Below, in pieces: positions 38,701 through 48,979 of a DNA stretch of 64,000 bases. Under the pieces are notes generated by a model. The model ran no database searches and was not told the origin of the DNA. It saw nothing but the letters and a program-made list of their open reading frames with translations. Numbering within the stretch: position 1 is the first letter of the stretch; each line of letters opens with the position of its first letter. A program made the position numbers and the translations under genes. Origin of the DNA: Chloroflexota bacterium (lineage in GTDB: Bacteria > Chloroflexota > Dehalococcoidia > Lucifugimonadales > UBA3495); the NCBI GenBank assembly GCA_028875655.1, contig JAPPCX010000003.1, positions 1 through 64,000 of the forward strand. The letters run 5' to 3'.

Positions 38701-38935
38701 CGCCTTCACCACCATCCTGGCCCTGTTCCCCCTGGCATTCAGCAACGCCAGTGGCCTGGTTGGGTCGGAACTGGCTACCGTCGTGATCGGCGGCCTCATC
38801 AGCTCCACCTTCCTTACCCTAGTCGCGGTGCCCGTTACCTACGTGCTCCTCCACCAGGCGGTTCCCGATTTATTCGCGCGCGTTCGCCGGCTAATCCTCC
38901 GACCTGCCCCCGCCGAAATGGACGCCGTTCCGTGA
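35708..38935 (+). CDS. RND-family efflux transporter permease
   Basis: AcrB/CzcA-like length and topology; GLAIAVGRIVDDSIVVLENIYRH, TALFPLAFSN-like TM12 region. Confidence 0.92.
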   Translation: MTFLTELALRRKSVTVMAMILLLIAGVFSYNQLRQELFPEISFSIVYVVTSYQQGDPSTVAADVTSKVEDLIIGMPDLEKITSISTGNLSLVTANFIPGADVEDAEEEIRSRASGLALPDDAGEPYVLRLTSDVFPVMLLSVSGQQDIPALRRLTDDEIIPRLEAINGVYDVTVEGGVPERVSVIVDPARTNEHNLTIQDVVNAVSGNSIDLSAGTLTRDERSIGLRAYQGYANLDSIRDLPVGYTRPASNPANPASGNATVTPILLSDVATVTIDTPESDTVSRTNGQPSLSLQVLRLPDGNTIEMTRELLVVINGLDLPPDVQVDVLYNDGPALEEQLANVVGQGGLGFLIAVSAIFIFLLQLRPTAIRGILHTLRPTLIIAISIPLSIMITVLIMSIFDWTLNFMSLAGLAIAVGRIVDDSIVVLENIYRHIQAGPQRIPTGGTDPPTAYRFAPLGDNPGVAAAIRGTREVAAAIIASTLTTVAVFLPLAFIPGIVGEFFLPFAQTVCVSLLASTCIALTAVPVLGSILLRRGDMADEEETAVEDTWLQRIYTPVLRWALNHPLLTVLGCIAAVAASLPLLIILPITLFSSGEAESMRIDVTMPENTGPSAMFREIRDIEQVLDGYLGAGYITSYQGTMGSTSQDFGPNVGETGFDIAGFFLALSDDVPADFADELRQALPDKENVDIQVFVDSAGPPQAGIEIAVTGGNYSEVQSAANNLVERIAPLDGVVNLKTNVSDNKEELTFEVDTAEAGRYGLSSLAVAGQIRTWVYGNDAADVSLSGDTYDVVVRGEDEQVDEIGELQNLPIAGPFGAVPLGSISDVKTTVGPAVVTHYDGDRSVTITGEIEARDPQATSARIDRAIDDANLPPNVRVQQGGFASDIEEQFQSVYIAMAVGVALVYLVMVATLGSLRDPFIVVLSMPLAVVGALIALTVTGRALSLPSMMGLLFLIGIVVTNAIVLIIFIDQMRQQGLAVVDAIMLAGRTRLRPILMTAFTTILALFPLAFSNASGLVGSELATVVIGGLISSTFLTLVAVPVTYVLLHQAVPDLFARVRRLILRPAPAEMDAVP

Positions 38936-38981
38936 TGGGCCGCTATCCTACGTGCGCCCCAACCTTGTCTCGCGAGGAACG

Positions 38982-40928
38982 ATGTTGAAATTCAAACTTG
39001 ATCTGCCGCCACTACGCCTGGTTTCTCGCGTCGGTTCTGCTCCGCTGGCGCTGGCTATCCTGTCGTCGATGCTGTTCATCGGCTGCGGGTCCAGCGCCGA
39101 TAGCGCGACCGCGACCGAATCCGGAGGCGCTCCAAGCGTCGCGGCTGCGGAAATCAATAACGCGGTCAGCGACTTTCGCGTACGCAGCGAGCTGATATTC
39201 TCCACCCGGGCCGATCTGTCCTTCCAGATGTCCGGAGAAGTGGGCTCAGTCAACGTGTCCGTTGGCGACCTTGTTTCCGCTGGCGACGCGCTGGCCACCC
39301 TGGACTCCGACACTGTGACCAACCTCCGGCATGCCGAAGCCCTCGCCAAGTTCAAGGTCGAGGATACGCAGGACAAGTTGGACAGTGTCCTGGGCTTGCA
39401 GTCCGACGACTCGTTGGTTCGCGCCCGCGCCGAAAACGCCCTGGCGCAAGCCGAGAACGCCCTGGCGCAAGCCGAGGTGGCGCTGGAAAATGCTCAGGAC
39501 GCTCTTGAAGACTATCAGTTGGATCATGACGTCGCTCTCAGCGCCGCCGTCCAGCGCGTCGCCGACGCCACCGCCGCCCTTGACCGCGCCGAGGAGGCGG
39601 TTACCGACTTCGCCGATGCCCACGGCCAGCAGTTCGCCAACGCACTGGCCGCTCGCGCCCAGGCCCGCACTGCCCTTGACGCCGCCCAGGACGCCGTAAC
39701 CGACTTCCTCCCGCTCTATGACGAATCCGTCAGCAAGCTCCGCAGCCGCATTTCCCAAACCGAAATTGCCCTGGATCAGTCTCGGGACAATCTCCGGGAT
39801 TTCGATAAGAATCACGCCGACCGGCTGTCTCAGGCCCGGCAGAATCTGGGCGCGGCCGAAACCACGCTGGACGCCGCGCAAGACCGGCTGGACGCGTTCT
39901 ACGTGAAAATCGTCAACGAGGAATTCCATCAGCTCAGGGACGGACAGAACTTTGACGTCGTTCAGCTCAACTCCCTCCAGGCTGCGGTGGACGCCGCCCA
40001 ACGATCCGTTGAAACGTTGGAGAGAGACATTACCGAGCTCGAAGCCGGGCCCAAGGAGATCGATCGCGCGGCTATCGAGACGCGCATCGCCGAATTGGAA
40101 GTCACTCTGACTACCCTCAACCGCGAGCTGAATGACGCCCTGGACGGCCCCGATCAGGATGAGCTGAATCGTTTGGAAGCCAACGTCCTGGTTGCCCAGG
40201 AGCGTCTCAACACCGCAGAGCGCAACTTGGCCGAAGTAGAAGAGGGGGTCGATCAGATCGAACTCGCTCGACTCGAAACCGCGGTTGACACAGCCATGGT
40301 CGCGCTGGAATCGGCCCGGTACAGGCTGGAACGCCTTGAGGAAGGGCCGGATGCCGCCACCGTCACCGCGCTCACTCAGGCTGTCGCCGCGCGCGCCCAG
40401 GCCGTCGCCACCGCCCGCGAAACCCGCCACGATCTTGCCGCCGGGCCCGACCCCGCGGCCGTCGCCCTGGCTGAGGCCAACGTCGCCGATGCCCTCGTTG
40501 ATTACGCCGACGTGCAGGAAGACCTGGAGGATACCGTCATACGCGCTCCGTTTGACGGCCTGGTGCGTCTGGTGACCATCGAACCCGAGGACGCCATCAG
40601 GGTCGATGCCCGCGTCATCCAGCTGGTTGACCCGACGGATATCAGCGTGCAGGGCCTTCTGGAAACCAACTACATCGAGCGCGTAACCCCTGGTACTGCT
40701 GCCACCGTAACCGTAGCCGCCTTGCCGGGAGTGACGTTCGACGCCACCGTGGAGTCGGTCAATCAGGACGCGCGCACTGAGCGCGGCGTGATCAGCTTCC
40801 CGGTGAACTTCAGCGTCGTCATCCCCGATGGAGTCCAGATCCCACCGAATCCCGGCCTGGTAACTACCACCGTCATTATGGGAGATGCGCCGCCTCCGTC
40901 TGGAAGACCTGACCGGCAGCGGGGCTGA
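38982..40928 (+). CDS. HlyD-like efflux RND adaptor, predicted lipoprotein with long coiled coil
   Basis: Lipobox-like SSMLFIGC, lipoyl half-motifs flanking a long coiled coil, VIRAPFDGLV. Confidence 0.85.
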   Translation: MLKFKLDLPPLRLVSRVGSAPLALAILSSMLFIGCGSSADSATATESGGAPSVAAAEINNAVSDFRVRSELIFSTRADLSFQMSGEVGSVNVSVGDLVSAGDALATLDSDTVTNLRHAEALAKFKVEDTQDKLDSVLGLQSDDSLVRARAENALAQAENALAQAEVALENAQDALEDYQLDHDVALSAAVQRVADATAALDRAEEAVTDFADAHGQQFANALAARAQARTALDAAQDAVTDFLPLYDESVSKLRSRISQTEIALDQSRDNLRDFDKNHADRLSQARQNLGAAETTLDAAQDRLDAFYVKIVNEEFHQLRDGQNFDVVQLNSLQAAVDAAQRSVETLERDITELEAGPKEIDRAAIETRIAELEVTLTTLNRELNDALDGPDQDELNRLEANVLVAQERLNTAERNLAEVEEGVDQIELARLETAVDTAMVALESARYRLERLEEGPDAATVTALTQAVAARAQAVATARETRHDLAAGPDPAAVALAEANVADALVDYADVQEDLEDTVIRAPFDGLVRLVTIEPEDAIRVDARVIQLVDPTDISVQGLLETNYIERVTPGTAATVTVAALPGVTFDATVESVNQDARTERGVISFPVNFSVVIPDGVQIPPNPGLVTTTVIMGDAPPPSGRPDRQRG

Positions 40929-40930
40929 TA

Positions 40931-41824
40931 CTAAAGCAGTCCCGCTCCTCGAAGCGTCTGTTGCGCCGTAACCCCGATATCCGCCGGCGTCGGGATGATG
41001 ACCGCTCCGGCGGCTTCCAGGGCGCGGGTTTTCGATTCCGCAGTGGCGCTTTCGCCGGTGATGATCGCTCCGGCGTGTCCCATTCGTTTTCCCGACGGCG
41101 CGGTTGCGCCCACGATGAGCGAGCAAATCGGCTTTGTGAACTCCGACGACCCGATGTACTCGGCCGCTTCCTGCTCCATGGTCCCGCCGATCTCACCGAT
41201 GAACACCACCATATCGGTGTTCGGATCGTCGTTGTAGAGATTGAGAATGTCCACAAAGCTGCTGCCGATGATGGGGTCTCCTCCGATGCCCACGCAAGAC
41301 GACTGCCCGATGCCCAGGTCCGTCAACTGCCCCACCGCCTCGTAGGTCAAAGTCCCGCTGCGCGAAACTACGCCCACCCGGCCCGGCATGTGGATGTTCC
41401 CCGGCATGATGCCCACCTTGCAGCGCGCGCCGGGGTTGATCATGCCCGGGCAGTTCGGCCCGATCAGTCGCACGCCGCTAGCCTTCACGTAGCGGTACAC
41501 TCCCACCATGTCCTGCACCGGTATCCCCTCGGTGATGCAGGCAATGAGCGGAACTCCCGCGTCCACCGACTCGGCAATGGCGTCGGCTGCGAACGGCGGC
41601 GGCACAAAGATCAGCGCCACGTTCGCCCGCGTCGCGTCCACCGCATCGCCCACGGAGTCGAACACCGGCACGGCGTCGTCAAACAACTGCCCGCCGCGGC
41701 CCGGCGTCACTCCCGCCACCACCTGCGTGCCGTAAGCCTTGCACGCCCGCGCGTGGAAACTGCCTTCGCGACCGGTGATGCCCTGCACCAAGATGCGCGA
41801 TTGCTCGTCGAGTAAGATCCCCAT
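40931..41824 (-). CDS. sucD: Succinate-CoA ligase subunit alpha
   Basis: [52 protein letters not shown]. Confidence 0.94.
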   Translation of the reverse strand: MGILLDEQSRILVQGITGREGSFHARACKAYGTQVVAGVTPGRGGQLFDDAVPVFDSVGDAVDATRANVALIFVPPPFAADAIAESVDAGVPLIACITEGIPVQDMVGVYRYVKASGVRLIGPNCPGMINPGARCKVGIMPGNIHMPGRVGVVSRSGTLTYEAVGQLTDLGIGQSSCVGIGGDPIIGSSFVDILNLYNDDPNTDMVVFIGEIGGTMEQEAAEYIGSSEFTKPICSLIVGATAPSGKRMGHAGAIITGESATAESKTRALEAAGAVIIPTPADIGVTAQQTLRGAGLL

Positions 41825-41831
41825 TTGCCGC

Positions 41832-42998
41832 TCAGCCCTGCGCGCCAGCGCGCGCCGAGAGGGCCGCCGCCGCTTCCGTCAAAGTGTCGGTGAAAGTTAC
41901 GTCTAGGCCCGAATGCGCCAGGATTTCCTTGCCTTCTTCAAGGTTTGTGCCCAGCATCCGCACCACCATCGGTTGCGTTGCCCGGTGCTCCTCGTAGGCC
42001 ATCACTATGCCTCGCGCCGCCACATCGCACCGCAGGATCCCGCCGAAGATGTTCACCAGCACCTGGCTTACCTTGGGATCCGACAGGATGATCCCCACTG
42101 CGGTGGCAACCTTCTCTTCCGTCGCCCCGCCGCCCACGTCCAGGAAGTTGGCGGGAGCCGCTCCGGCTGCATTGGCGACATCCAGCGTCGCCATGGCGAG
42201 GCCGGCGCCGTTCACCAGGCAGCCCACGCTGCCGTCCAGGCTGACGTATGCTATGTCGTCGTCCGCGGCCCGCGCCTCAAGCTGGTCTTCCTGGCTGCGG
42301 TCCCGCAACGCGTGCAGGTTGGAATGCCGGAACAGCGCGTCGTCCTCAACGTCCATCTTGGCGTCCAGGGCAACCACCTCGCCTTCCCCGGTAACAATCA
42401 GGGGGTTCACTTCCACCAGGGAGCAGTCGTTCTCGGTGAATATCCGATACAGCCTGCTCAATATGTCGGCTCCCTGCCGCGCCGTCGCTCCCGACATTCC
42501 CAGCCGGGCCGCCACCCGCCGGCACTGGAACGGCATCAGGCCAAGCGTCGGTTCCACCGCCTCCGTGATGATGGCGTCCGGATTAGTGGCGGCCACCTCT
42601 TCAATCGACATCCCGCCGGCCGCGCTGGCGATGAGCACCGGCCCCCGGTGGTTCCGGTCCATGGTCAATGCTACGTACATCTCGCTGGCGATGTCGGCCA
42701 GTTCCTCCACCAGCACCGTGTCAACCGGGACGCCGCTTGCGTCGGTCTGGTGCGTCACCAGGCGCGAACCCAACAGTCCGTCGGTAAATTCACGTCCTTC
42801 TTCGGCCGAACCGACTACCTTCACGCCGCCGGCCAGTCCCCGCCCTCCGGCATGGACCTGCGCCTTGACAACCCCCCTGCCGCCGAATGATGAGATGGCT
42901 TCGGCTGCTTCTGCCGGTGTACTCGCCACCTTCCCGTTGGGAATTGGAATACCGTACTCGGCGAAAATCGTTTTCGCTTGATGCTCGTGCAGTTTCAT
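41832..42998 (-). CDS. sucC: Succinate-CoA ligase subunit beta
   Basis: [53 protein letters not shown]. Confidence 0.94.
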   Translation of the reverse strand: MKLHEHQAKTIFAEYGIPIPNGKVASTPAEAAEAISSFGGRGVVKAQVHAGGRGLAGGVKVVGSAEEGREFTDGLLGSRLVTHQTDASGVPVDTVLVEELADIASEMYVALTMDRNHRGPVLIASAAGGMSIEEVAATNPDAIITEAVEPTLGLMPFQCRRVAARLGMSGATARQGADILSRLYRIFTENDCSLVEVNPLIVTGEGEVVALDAKMDVEDDALFRHSNLHALRDRSQEDQLEARAADDDIAYVSLDGSVGCLVNGAGLAMATLDVANAAGAAPANFLDVGGGATEEKVATAVGIILSDPKVSQVLVNIFGGILRCDVAARGIVMAYEEHRATQPMVVRMLGTNLEEGKEILAHSGLDVTFTDTLTEAAAALSARAGAQG

Positions 42999-43144
42999 CG
43001 CGCCGGGTATTTTGCCCTACGCCGGCCCTGCCGTCAACGCGCCGCCCCTCAATGTCAAATCAGGCAGGCGTGAAGCCCCGCGCATGGCGCATAATGTCAC
43101 ATAGCCTTTCAAGGTAGAGAGTTCCTGCCTGCTACCGTAATTCC

Positions 43145-44563
43145 ATGTCTGAACCAAGACCCCGAACCCTCCGTGCCGAAACCATGGGCACCGCGCCCAT
43201 GTAGTTCCTGCTGCTGCAAATGTCGTTGCCCCCGATGCTGGCTATCGTCGTGATGGCCCTCTACAGCATCGTTGACCGCGCCTTCGTCGGCAACGTCATC
43301 GGGGTGGATGCCCTCAGCGGATTATCCGCAGCCTTTCCCGCGCAGATTGCCGCCGTCGCCATCGGTCTCCTGCCCGGCCTCGGCGGCATGTCGGTCGTGT
43401 CCCGCGCCCTGGGCACCCGGGACACCCGGCAGGCATCCCGCGTCATCGGATCGTCGCTGGCGATTTTGGCCCCCATCTACCTGGCTATCACGATAGCCGG
43501 TTTGCTGTACCTGGACGGACTTACCTCGTTGCTGGGCGCATCGCCCGACACCGCTCCTTACGCTCGCGAGTACCTGGCAATCATCCTGCCGGGCGGCTTC
43601 CTCACCATGCTGGCGATTGCGGCGAATAACCTGTTTATGGCCGAGGGCCGGCCGGGCTCCGCGACCATCGTTCTGGCCGGCGGAGCCGTTGCCAACGTGA
43701 TTCTGGACGCCCTGTTCATCCTGGTGTTCGGTTGGGGAATTACCGGGGCCGCCGCCGCTACCGTCCTGGCCCAGGGGCTGGCCGTCCTCTACATCGCGTG
43801 GTTTTATCTCTCGGGCCGCAGCGCGCTCACTATCACGTTCGACGCGTTGCGACCGCGCCTCGGCCTGGGTCGGGAAATCGTTGCCCTGGGCTTGCCCATT
43901 TTCATCATCGAGGCGGCCCGTTCCATCGTCGTTGTGGTCATCAACAACATCCTGGCCCGATACGCCGACGGAGACGCTTACATCGCCCTGTTCGGGGTAA
44001 TCAATTCGGTGCTGGAATTCGCGCTGGCGCCGTTCATTGGGGTCGCGCTGGCGTTCCTGCCCCTGGCAGCCTACAACTACGGCGCGCGCAACTATCCCCG
44101 CATACGTCAGGCGATGTGGCAAAGCTGCCTGGGCGCGACGGTCGCCGGCGCGCTGGTGATTGCCCTCCTGCTGCCGCTCTGTGGACACATCATACGCCTG
44201 TTCGCCGAGGCGAACGCGCTGCCATCCGAGGCCGCCGACGCCCTGCGCGTTGCCTTGCTGGCCCTGCCCATCGTGGGCGTGGAGTTCGTCAGCTCAGTCG
44301 CGTTTCAGGCTCTGGGCAAAGCGTGGCCCTCCGTGGCTCTCACCGTCACTCAGCGTGTGCTCATGTTGCTGCTGTGGGTCTTCGTCTTGTCGGAGGCTTT
44401 GGGCGTATGGGGTGTCTGGTGGTCCTTTCCCGTCACCGACGTCACCGCCATGCTCCTGGGCTTCGGAGCGTTGGCCCTGGTCTGGCGCCGCGCCGAAAAG
44501 TGGGGCGAGGCAGACTATGGTCGCAGAGTGGGCAATTTTGACACCGCCGTAGGTCGGCAGTAG
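43145..44563 (+). pseudogene. MATE-family transporter with an in-frame TAG near the N-terminus
   Basis: Same frame from ATG 43145 reads MSEPRPRTLRAETMGTAPM*FLLLQMSLPPMLAIVVMALYSIVDRAFVG; ORF intact from 43220; TAG at 43202-43204. Confidence 0.7.
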
Positions 44564-44616
44564 CATGGGCGCAACTCTCAGCATCCGCGCCACGATGTAC
44601 CAACGGAGGGAACACC

Positions 44617-45072
44617 ATGGCAATGCACTCTTCCGGCGTTTCCCATATCGCCGTCTGCGTCCGCGACCTGGACGAATCTCTCAAGTTCTACCGCGACATA
44701 CTGGGCATGACCGTAACCGTTGACCGTGTGCAGGATACGTCCACCGGCGGCCTGCCCCACGTGTACGCCCACGATCGCGCTACCCGGCGACAGGCCATAC
44801 TATCCTACGGCGACGGCGCGATACCCACGCTGGTAATGACCAGCCATCCCGGCGACAATGCCGACGGCGCGGCCATCAAGCTCGACCAGGTTGGTATCAG
44901 CCACATTTCCTTCACCGTGCCCGACGTAAAGGCCCTTGCTGACGAACTAATCGCCGCCGGCGTGGAACTGGCCGGCCCCATGGACGGGTTCACCAACGCC
45001 GACGGCCATGTCTCCAGCATCTTCGTGTACGATCCCGACGGCATCCTGGTGCAGTTCGACGCCGGTGGTTAG
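44617..45072 (+). CDS. VOC/glyoxalase family protein
   Basis: VSHIAVCVRDLDESLKFYRDILGMTV and DPDGILVQF. Confidence 0.88.
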   Translation: MAMHSSGVSHIAVCVRDLDESLKFYRDILGMTVTVDRVQDTSTGGLPHVYAHDRATRRQAILSYGDGAIPTLVMTSHPGDNADGAAIKLDQVGISHISFTVPDVKALADELIAAGVELAGPMDGFTNADGHVSSIFVYDPDGILVQFDAGG

Positions 45073-45086
45073 CGGAGGATTACCCC

Positions 45087-45554
45087 ATGGCAACAGTGCA
45101 GAAAATCACCCCCTTTCTCTGGCTGGACGGCGTCGCCCGCGAAGCCGCCGATTTCTACGTGTCGATCTTCCCCAACTCCCGGATCGTCTCCAGCGAGACC
45201 TTCGGCGACGGTCCGGCCGCCGGCAGCTCCACCGTGGCTTTCGAGTTGGAAGGCGTGCAATTCGTCGCCTTCGATGGCATTCCCGCCATCGAGTTCACCG
45301 AAGCGATCTCCTTCATGGTCTCGTGCGACTCCCAGGACGAGATCGACCACCTATGGGATAATCTCACCGCCGGCGGAACCGAGATCCAATGCGGGTGGCT
45401 TAAGGATCGCTACGGCGTCACCTGGCAGATTATTCCCAAAGATCTCCCCGCGTGGCTGATGAGCGGCCCCAATGCCAACCGGGTCATGGAGGCGATGCTG
45501 CCCATGAAGAAGCTGGATCTGCGAAAACTGTCGGAAGTGCACCAGGGAGGTTAG
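45087..45554 (+). CDS. VOC/PhnB-like protein
   Basis: KITPFLWLDGVAREAADFYVSIFPNSRI and CGWLKDRYGVTWQIIPKDL. Confidence 0.88.
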   Translation: MATVQKITPFLWLDGVAREAADFYVSIFPNSRIVSSETFGDGPAAGSSTVAFELEGVQFVAFDGIPAIEFTEAISFMVSCDSQDEIDHLWDNLTAGGTEIQCGWLKDRYGVTWQIIPKDLPAWLMSGPNANRVMEAMLPMKKLDLRKLSEVHQGG

Positions 45555-45560
45555 CCCATC

Positions 45561-46100
45561 ATGTCCCACCACTACGACGAGCACGACCACGATAAACTGC
45601 TGCGCTGGCGCGACGACTTGCAAGGCGCTGCTATCGTGGACGGCGATTTCCCGGCCATAGCCCTTTTCCTGGTTAAACCGCAGGCCGCCGGTTCCCACGA
45701 AATCTTCCGGAGGTTCCGCACCGAGTTTGAACAGCGCGACGCCAGCTTTGCCCACCTGGTAATATTCGGAATGCACGGCGTCTCATCCGCGGTGCGCAGT
45801 CTGCTGGCCCAAACCAGCCTGTCTGAATCCGACCTGCCGGTGATGCTGCTGGCGCCGGCCGCCGAACCCGCCGCCGTCATCGCCGTGCAACTCCCCTCCG
45901 GCGATAGTCTGGAGGGTGGAAACGATCCCAACGGCGACGGCACGTGCGACTATCTCGCTCCCTGGCAGGATGTCCTCGACCGGATCCGCATCACCAAACG
46001 TGGCCGACCGCTGCGCCTCATGGGCGTCCAGGGCCGCAAGCTCGACGGCCCCGACCTGCGCGATTTGGCAGCAGCGGCGCTGGAAACTGTTGCCGCCTGA
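45561..46100 (+). CDS. Hypothetical protein
   Basis: ORF in the same gene run as the VOC genes; no family recognised. Confidence 0.5.
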   Translation: MSHHYDEHDHDKLLRWRDDLQGAAIVDGDFPAIALFLVKPQAAGSHEIFRRFRTEFEQRDASFAHLVIFGMHGVSSAVRSLLAQTSLSESDLPVMLLAPAAEPAAVIAVQLPSGDSLEGGNDPNGDGTCDYLAPWQDVLDRIRITKRGRPLRLMGVQGRKLDGPDLRDLAAAALETVAA

Positions 46101-46127
46101 TGCGATCTTGACAGGCTACTCGATGCC

Positions 46128-46760
46128 TCATCTTTTGTTCTTGCATGGCCCTAAGCGCCGCAGCGTCTCCGCCAGCGCTTCCTCCATATCCTCCGGCCCT
46201 TGCACCAGGATGTGCGGGCGGGGCACTGGCAGGTCTGCCACCGCCATGCGAGAGTACACCTCCCAACCGGCATCGCTCTGAGCGGCGTCGCCGACTCCGC
46301 TCTCCCGTTCGGCCATGCGCTTCCGGATCAGGTTCGGATGCGCCGTAAAACGAATGATCACCGGTTCAACGCCCACGTCGTCCGCCGCCGCATACAGGGG
46401 TAACCGCACGTTCTCGTTCAGGTTGGTGGCGTCAAATACCACGGAGTAACCGTCCCGCAGGTACCCGCGCGTCAGCACGTGCATGGCCGCAAAGACCCGT
46501 CGATGCTCCCGGCGGCTGTACTGCGGACGTGCCACCAGTAGTTTGCGTGTCCGATCACTGTTCAGCCAGACGAACGGCGCCCGCGATGCAAGCTCTCGGG
46601 CGAAATGTGACTTGCCGGTTCCGGGCAGCCCGCACAGCACCACCAGGCAGGGGGACTCCGAACGGGCCGGCATCCCATCGGCATGAACTGTCCGCAGGAA
46701 AGACAGGTCCTTTGGACGCAGACCGCCGGCGGTCCAGAATTTTCCGCGAGGCCGTGGCAT
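46128..46760 (-). CDS. P-loop AAA/kinase-like ATP-binding protein
   Basis: LVVLCGLPGTGKSHFARELA Walker A, VVFDATNLNE; likely start MPARSESP near 46673. Confidence 0.8.
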   Translation of the reverse strand: MPRPRGKFWTAGGLRPKDLSFLRTVHADGMPARSESPCLVVLCGLPGTGKSHFARELASRAPFVWLNSDRTRKLLVARPQYSRREHRRVFAAMHVLTRGYLRDGYSVVFDATNLNENVRLPLYAAADDVGVEPVIIRFTAHPNLIRKRMAERESGVGDAAQSDAGWEVYSRMAVADLPVPRPHILVQGPEDMEEALAETLRRLGPCKNKR

Positions 46761-46784
46761 CCCTGGGCGCCCGTTGCCGTCAGG

Positions 46785-47057
46785 TTATAACAACGCTCTG
46801 ACCGCGTATTGAATCACCACCAGGATGACCATTACCACCAATGGGCTGAAGTCAATCATCCCGGTCTGCGGCAGCTTCCGCCGTATTGGGCCCAGCACCG
46901 GCTCCGTGAGGCTGAACACCACCTCGTACACCTTGACCAGGGTTTCTGGAGCGCCGCTCCCCTGCATCGACATGTACTGCACCACGAACCCGAGGATGAT
47001 CCGGGCCAGCAGCAGCAGGTAGCACAGCGTTATGAGGAGGCTGATCAGTTGCAGCAT
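46785..47057 (-). CDS. YggT family membrane protein
   Basis: SLTEPVLGPIRRKLPQTGMIDFSPLVVMVIL. Confidence 0.88.
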   Translation of the reverse strand: MLQLISLLITLCYLLLLARIILGFVVQYMSMQGSGAPETLVKVYEVVFSLTEPVLGPIRRKLPQTGMIDFSPLVVMVILVVIQYAVRALL

Positions 47058-47064
47058 GACGGGT

Positions 47065-47868
47065 CTAGTCCTGGCCCAGCTTGATGGATTTCAGGTAAGC
47101 GGCGTTCACCGCGTCAACCACCGCTGCCGGCACGCCGGCGCGCTCCAGCGCCTGCAAACCCTCTGCCGTAGTTCCACCCGGAGACGTAACCATATCCTTC
47201 AGCTCCGCCGGATGCCGGCCTGTCTGCACGACCAACTCGGTGCTGCCCTTCACGGTTTGCAGCGCCAACCGGCGCGCCACGTCCCGCGGCAGTCCCACGT
47301 ACACTCCGGCGTCAATCATCGCTTCCAGGATCATAAAGACATACGCCGGGCCGCTGGCGCTCAACGCCGTTGCCATGTCCAGGTACTTCTCGTCATCGAC
47401 GTAAATCTCGTCGCCAACGGTGGACAGAATCGCCGCCGTCGTGTCTCGGTGCGCCTTGCTCACCGAGGAGGCGCACGTCCACATCGTCATCCCCTCGCCA
47501 ATCTGCGCCGGCGTGTTCGGCATCACCCGGATGATACCGTTGTGCCGCATCCCCTCCGACAGGGATTTCATTTTGGCGCCGGCCACGATGGACATAATCG
47601 ACTGGCCGTCGCTGAAGCCGCCGCCGATGTCTGAATATACCTTGGGCAAATCTTGCGGCTTCACCGCCATAACTACCAGATCCGAACCGTCAACCACCGC
47701 GCCATTGGCGTCCGAAACGCCCACGCCGTACCGCTCGGCCAGGTAGTCACGCCGCGCCGGTACCGGCTCGCCGATCATCACATCCCCCGCTGCGGCAACT
47801 CCGCCGTCCAGCATCCCGCCGAGGATCGCCTCGGCCATGGTTCCGCCGCCAATAAAGCCGATGTTCAT
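47065..47868 (-). CDS. proC: Pyrroline-5-carboxylate reductase
   Basis: IGFIGGGTMAEAILGGML, MPNTPAQIGEGMT, SASGPAYVFMILEAMIDAGV, TSPGGTTAEGL. Confidence 0.93.
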   Translation of the reverse strand: MNIGFIGGGTMAEAILGGMLDGGVAAAGDVMIGEPVPARRDYLAERYGVGVSDANGAVVDGSDLVVMAVKPQDLPKVYSDIGGGFSDGQSIMSIVAGAKMKSLSEGMRHNGIIRVMPNTPAQIGEGMTMWTCASSVSKAHRDTTAAILSTVGDEIYVDDEKYLDMATALSASGPAYVFMILEAMIDAGVYVGLPRDVARRLALQTVKGSTELVVQTGRHPAELKDMVTSPGGTTAEGLQALERAGVPAAVVDAVNAAYLKSIKLGQD

Positions 47869-47872
47869 CGCG

Positions 47873-48916
47873 CTATTCCTCGCCCCAGCCGTCCGCCAGC
47901 CCGTCGCCCCGGGCGAATGCCACCGCCATGCGGATTGACTCCACCATCGACGTGTGGTCGGCCAGGTTCTTGCCGGCGATGTCGAACGCCGTCCCATGGT
48001 CCACCGACGTCCGAATGAACGGCAGCCCTAGGTTGGCGGTGATGCTTTCCTCGAATCCGTACACTTTGACCGGAATATGCCCCTGGTCGTGGTACATGCA
48101 CAGCGTAACGTCGTACCGGTCCTGAATCGCCTGGTGGAAAATGATGTCCGCCGGCACCGGCCCAATCGCGTTGATGCCTTCGGACTGCGCCTGTTGTACC
48201 GCCGGCGCGATCTCCTCCGCTTCCTCGTTGCCCAGCAATCCGCCGTCGCTCCCGTGCGGATTCAACGCCGCCACGCCGATGCGCGGGTTGGCGAACCCCC
48301 ACCGCCGGAAGTTATCGTCCGTCAGCCGCAGGTAGTCCAGTATCCGGTCCTGCTTCACGTAGTCGCAGGCCACCCGCAGCGAACGGTGCGTAGTCAGGTG
48401 GACCACCCGCAAGTTTTTCGCCATCAGCATGGTGGCCACGGTCCTGGCGCCCGAAAGCTCTTGCAGCAATTCCATGTGCCCGATGGCTTCGTAGCCCGCC
48501 ATCGCCGCCGCTTCCTTGTTCAGCGGCGCCGTCGCCAGACCGTCAACCACGCCGGCCATGGCCAGCTGACCGGCCTTGCTCACCCACTCCATCGCCGCCT
48601 TGCCGCATGGCACACTGATCTCGCCCACCGTGATGTCTTCCGAATTCAGGTTGCCGATGTCCACCACGTCAATCCTGGTGGGGTCTTCGCCCGATGAAGT
48701 CGGGTCGTCGGTGTGATTGATGCCCATGGGCAGGCCCGTCAGCGCGGCCGCCTGCTCCATAGCGTACACGTTGCCGATCACTACCGGCCGGCACGCGGCG
48801 TAAACTCGCGGGTCCGCCAGCGCCTTGACCACCACCTCCGGCCCGATGCCGCAGGGGTCGCCCATGGTAATCGCGATGGCCGGACGGGTAATTGTGGTGC
48901 CGTTTGCTTCGGGCAT
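47873..48916 (-). CDS. pdxA: 4-hydroxythreonine-4-phosphate dehydrogenase
   Basis: ITMGDPCGIGPEVVVKAL, ATAPLNKEA, LNPHGSDGG, MYHDQGHIPVK, VDHGTAFDIAGK. Confidence 0.93.
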   Translation of the reverse strand: MPEANGTTITRPAIAITMGDPCGIGPEVVVKALADPRVYAACRPVVIGNVYAMEQAAALTGLPMGINHTDDPTSSGEDPTRIDVVDIGNLNSEDITVGEISVPCGKAAMEWVSKAGQLAMAGVVDGLATAPLNKEAAAMAGYEAIGHMELLQELSGARTVATMLMAKNLRVVHLTTHRSLRVACDYVKQDRILDYLRLTDDNFRRWGFANPRIGVAALNPHGSDGGLLGNEEAEEIAPAVQQAQSEGINAIGPVPADIIFHQAIQDRYDVTLCMYHDQGHIPVKVYGFEESITANLGLPFIRTSVDHGTAFDIAGKNLADHTSMVESIRMAVAFARGDGLADGWGEE

Positions 48917-48979
48917 TATGCGCCTCGCGTCGTCGAAAAGCAGGTCCCAACTCGGTGGTGTCGGATTATAGCACTCTGC

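Noticed and set aside
39429-39470. Tandem 21-bp repeat considered as a CRISPR or VNTR locus
   Set aside because: Only two in-frame copies without spacers, within the coiled-coil coding sequence.
39246-41126. 626-aa minus-strand ORF
   Set aside because: Antisense to the coiled-coil adaptor; its repetitive look mirrors the adaptor heptads.
3868-43204. Stop-codon recoding (TGA in PIN gene, TAG in MATE gene)
   Set aside because: Trp is encoded by TGG throughout, and TGA/TAG act as normal stops elsewhere; isolated nonsense mutations or errors are simpler.
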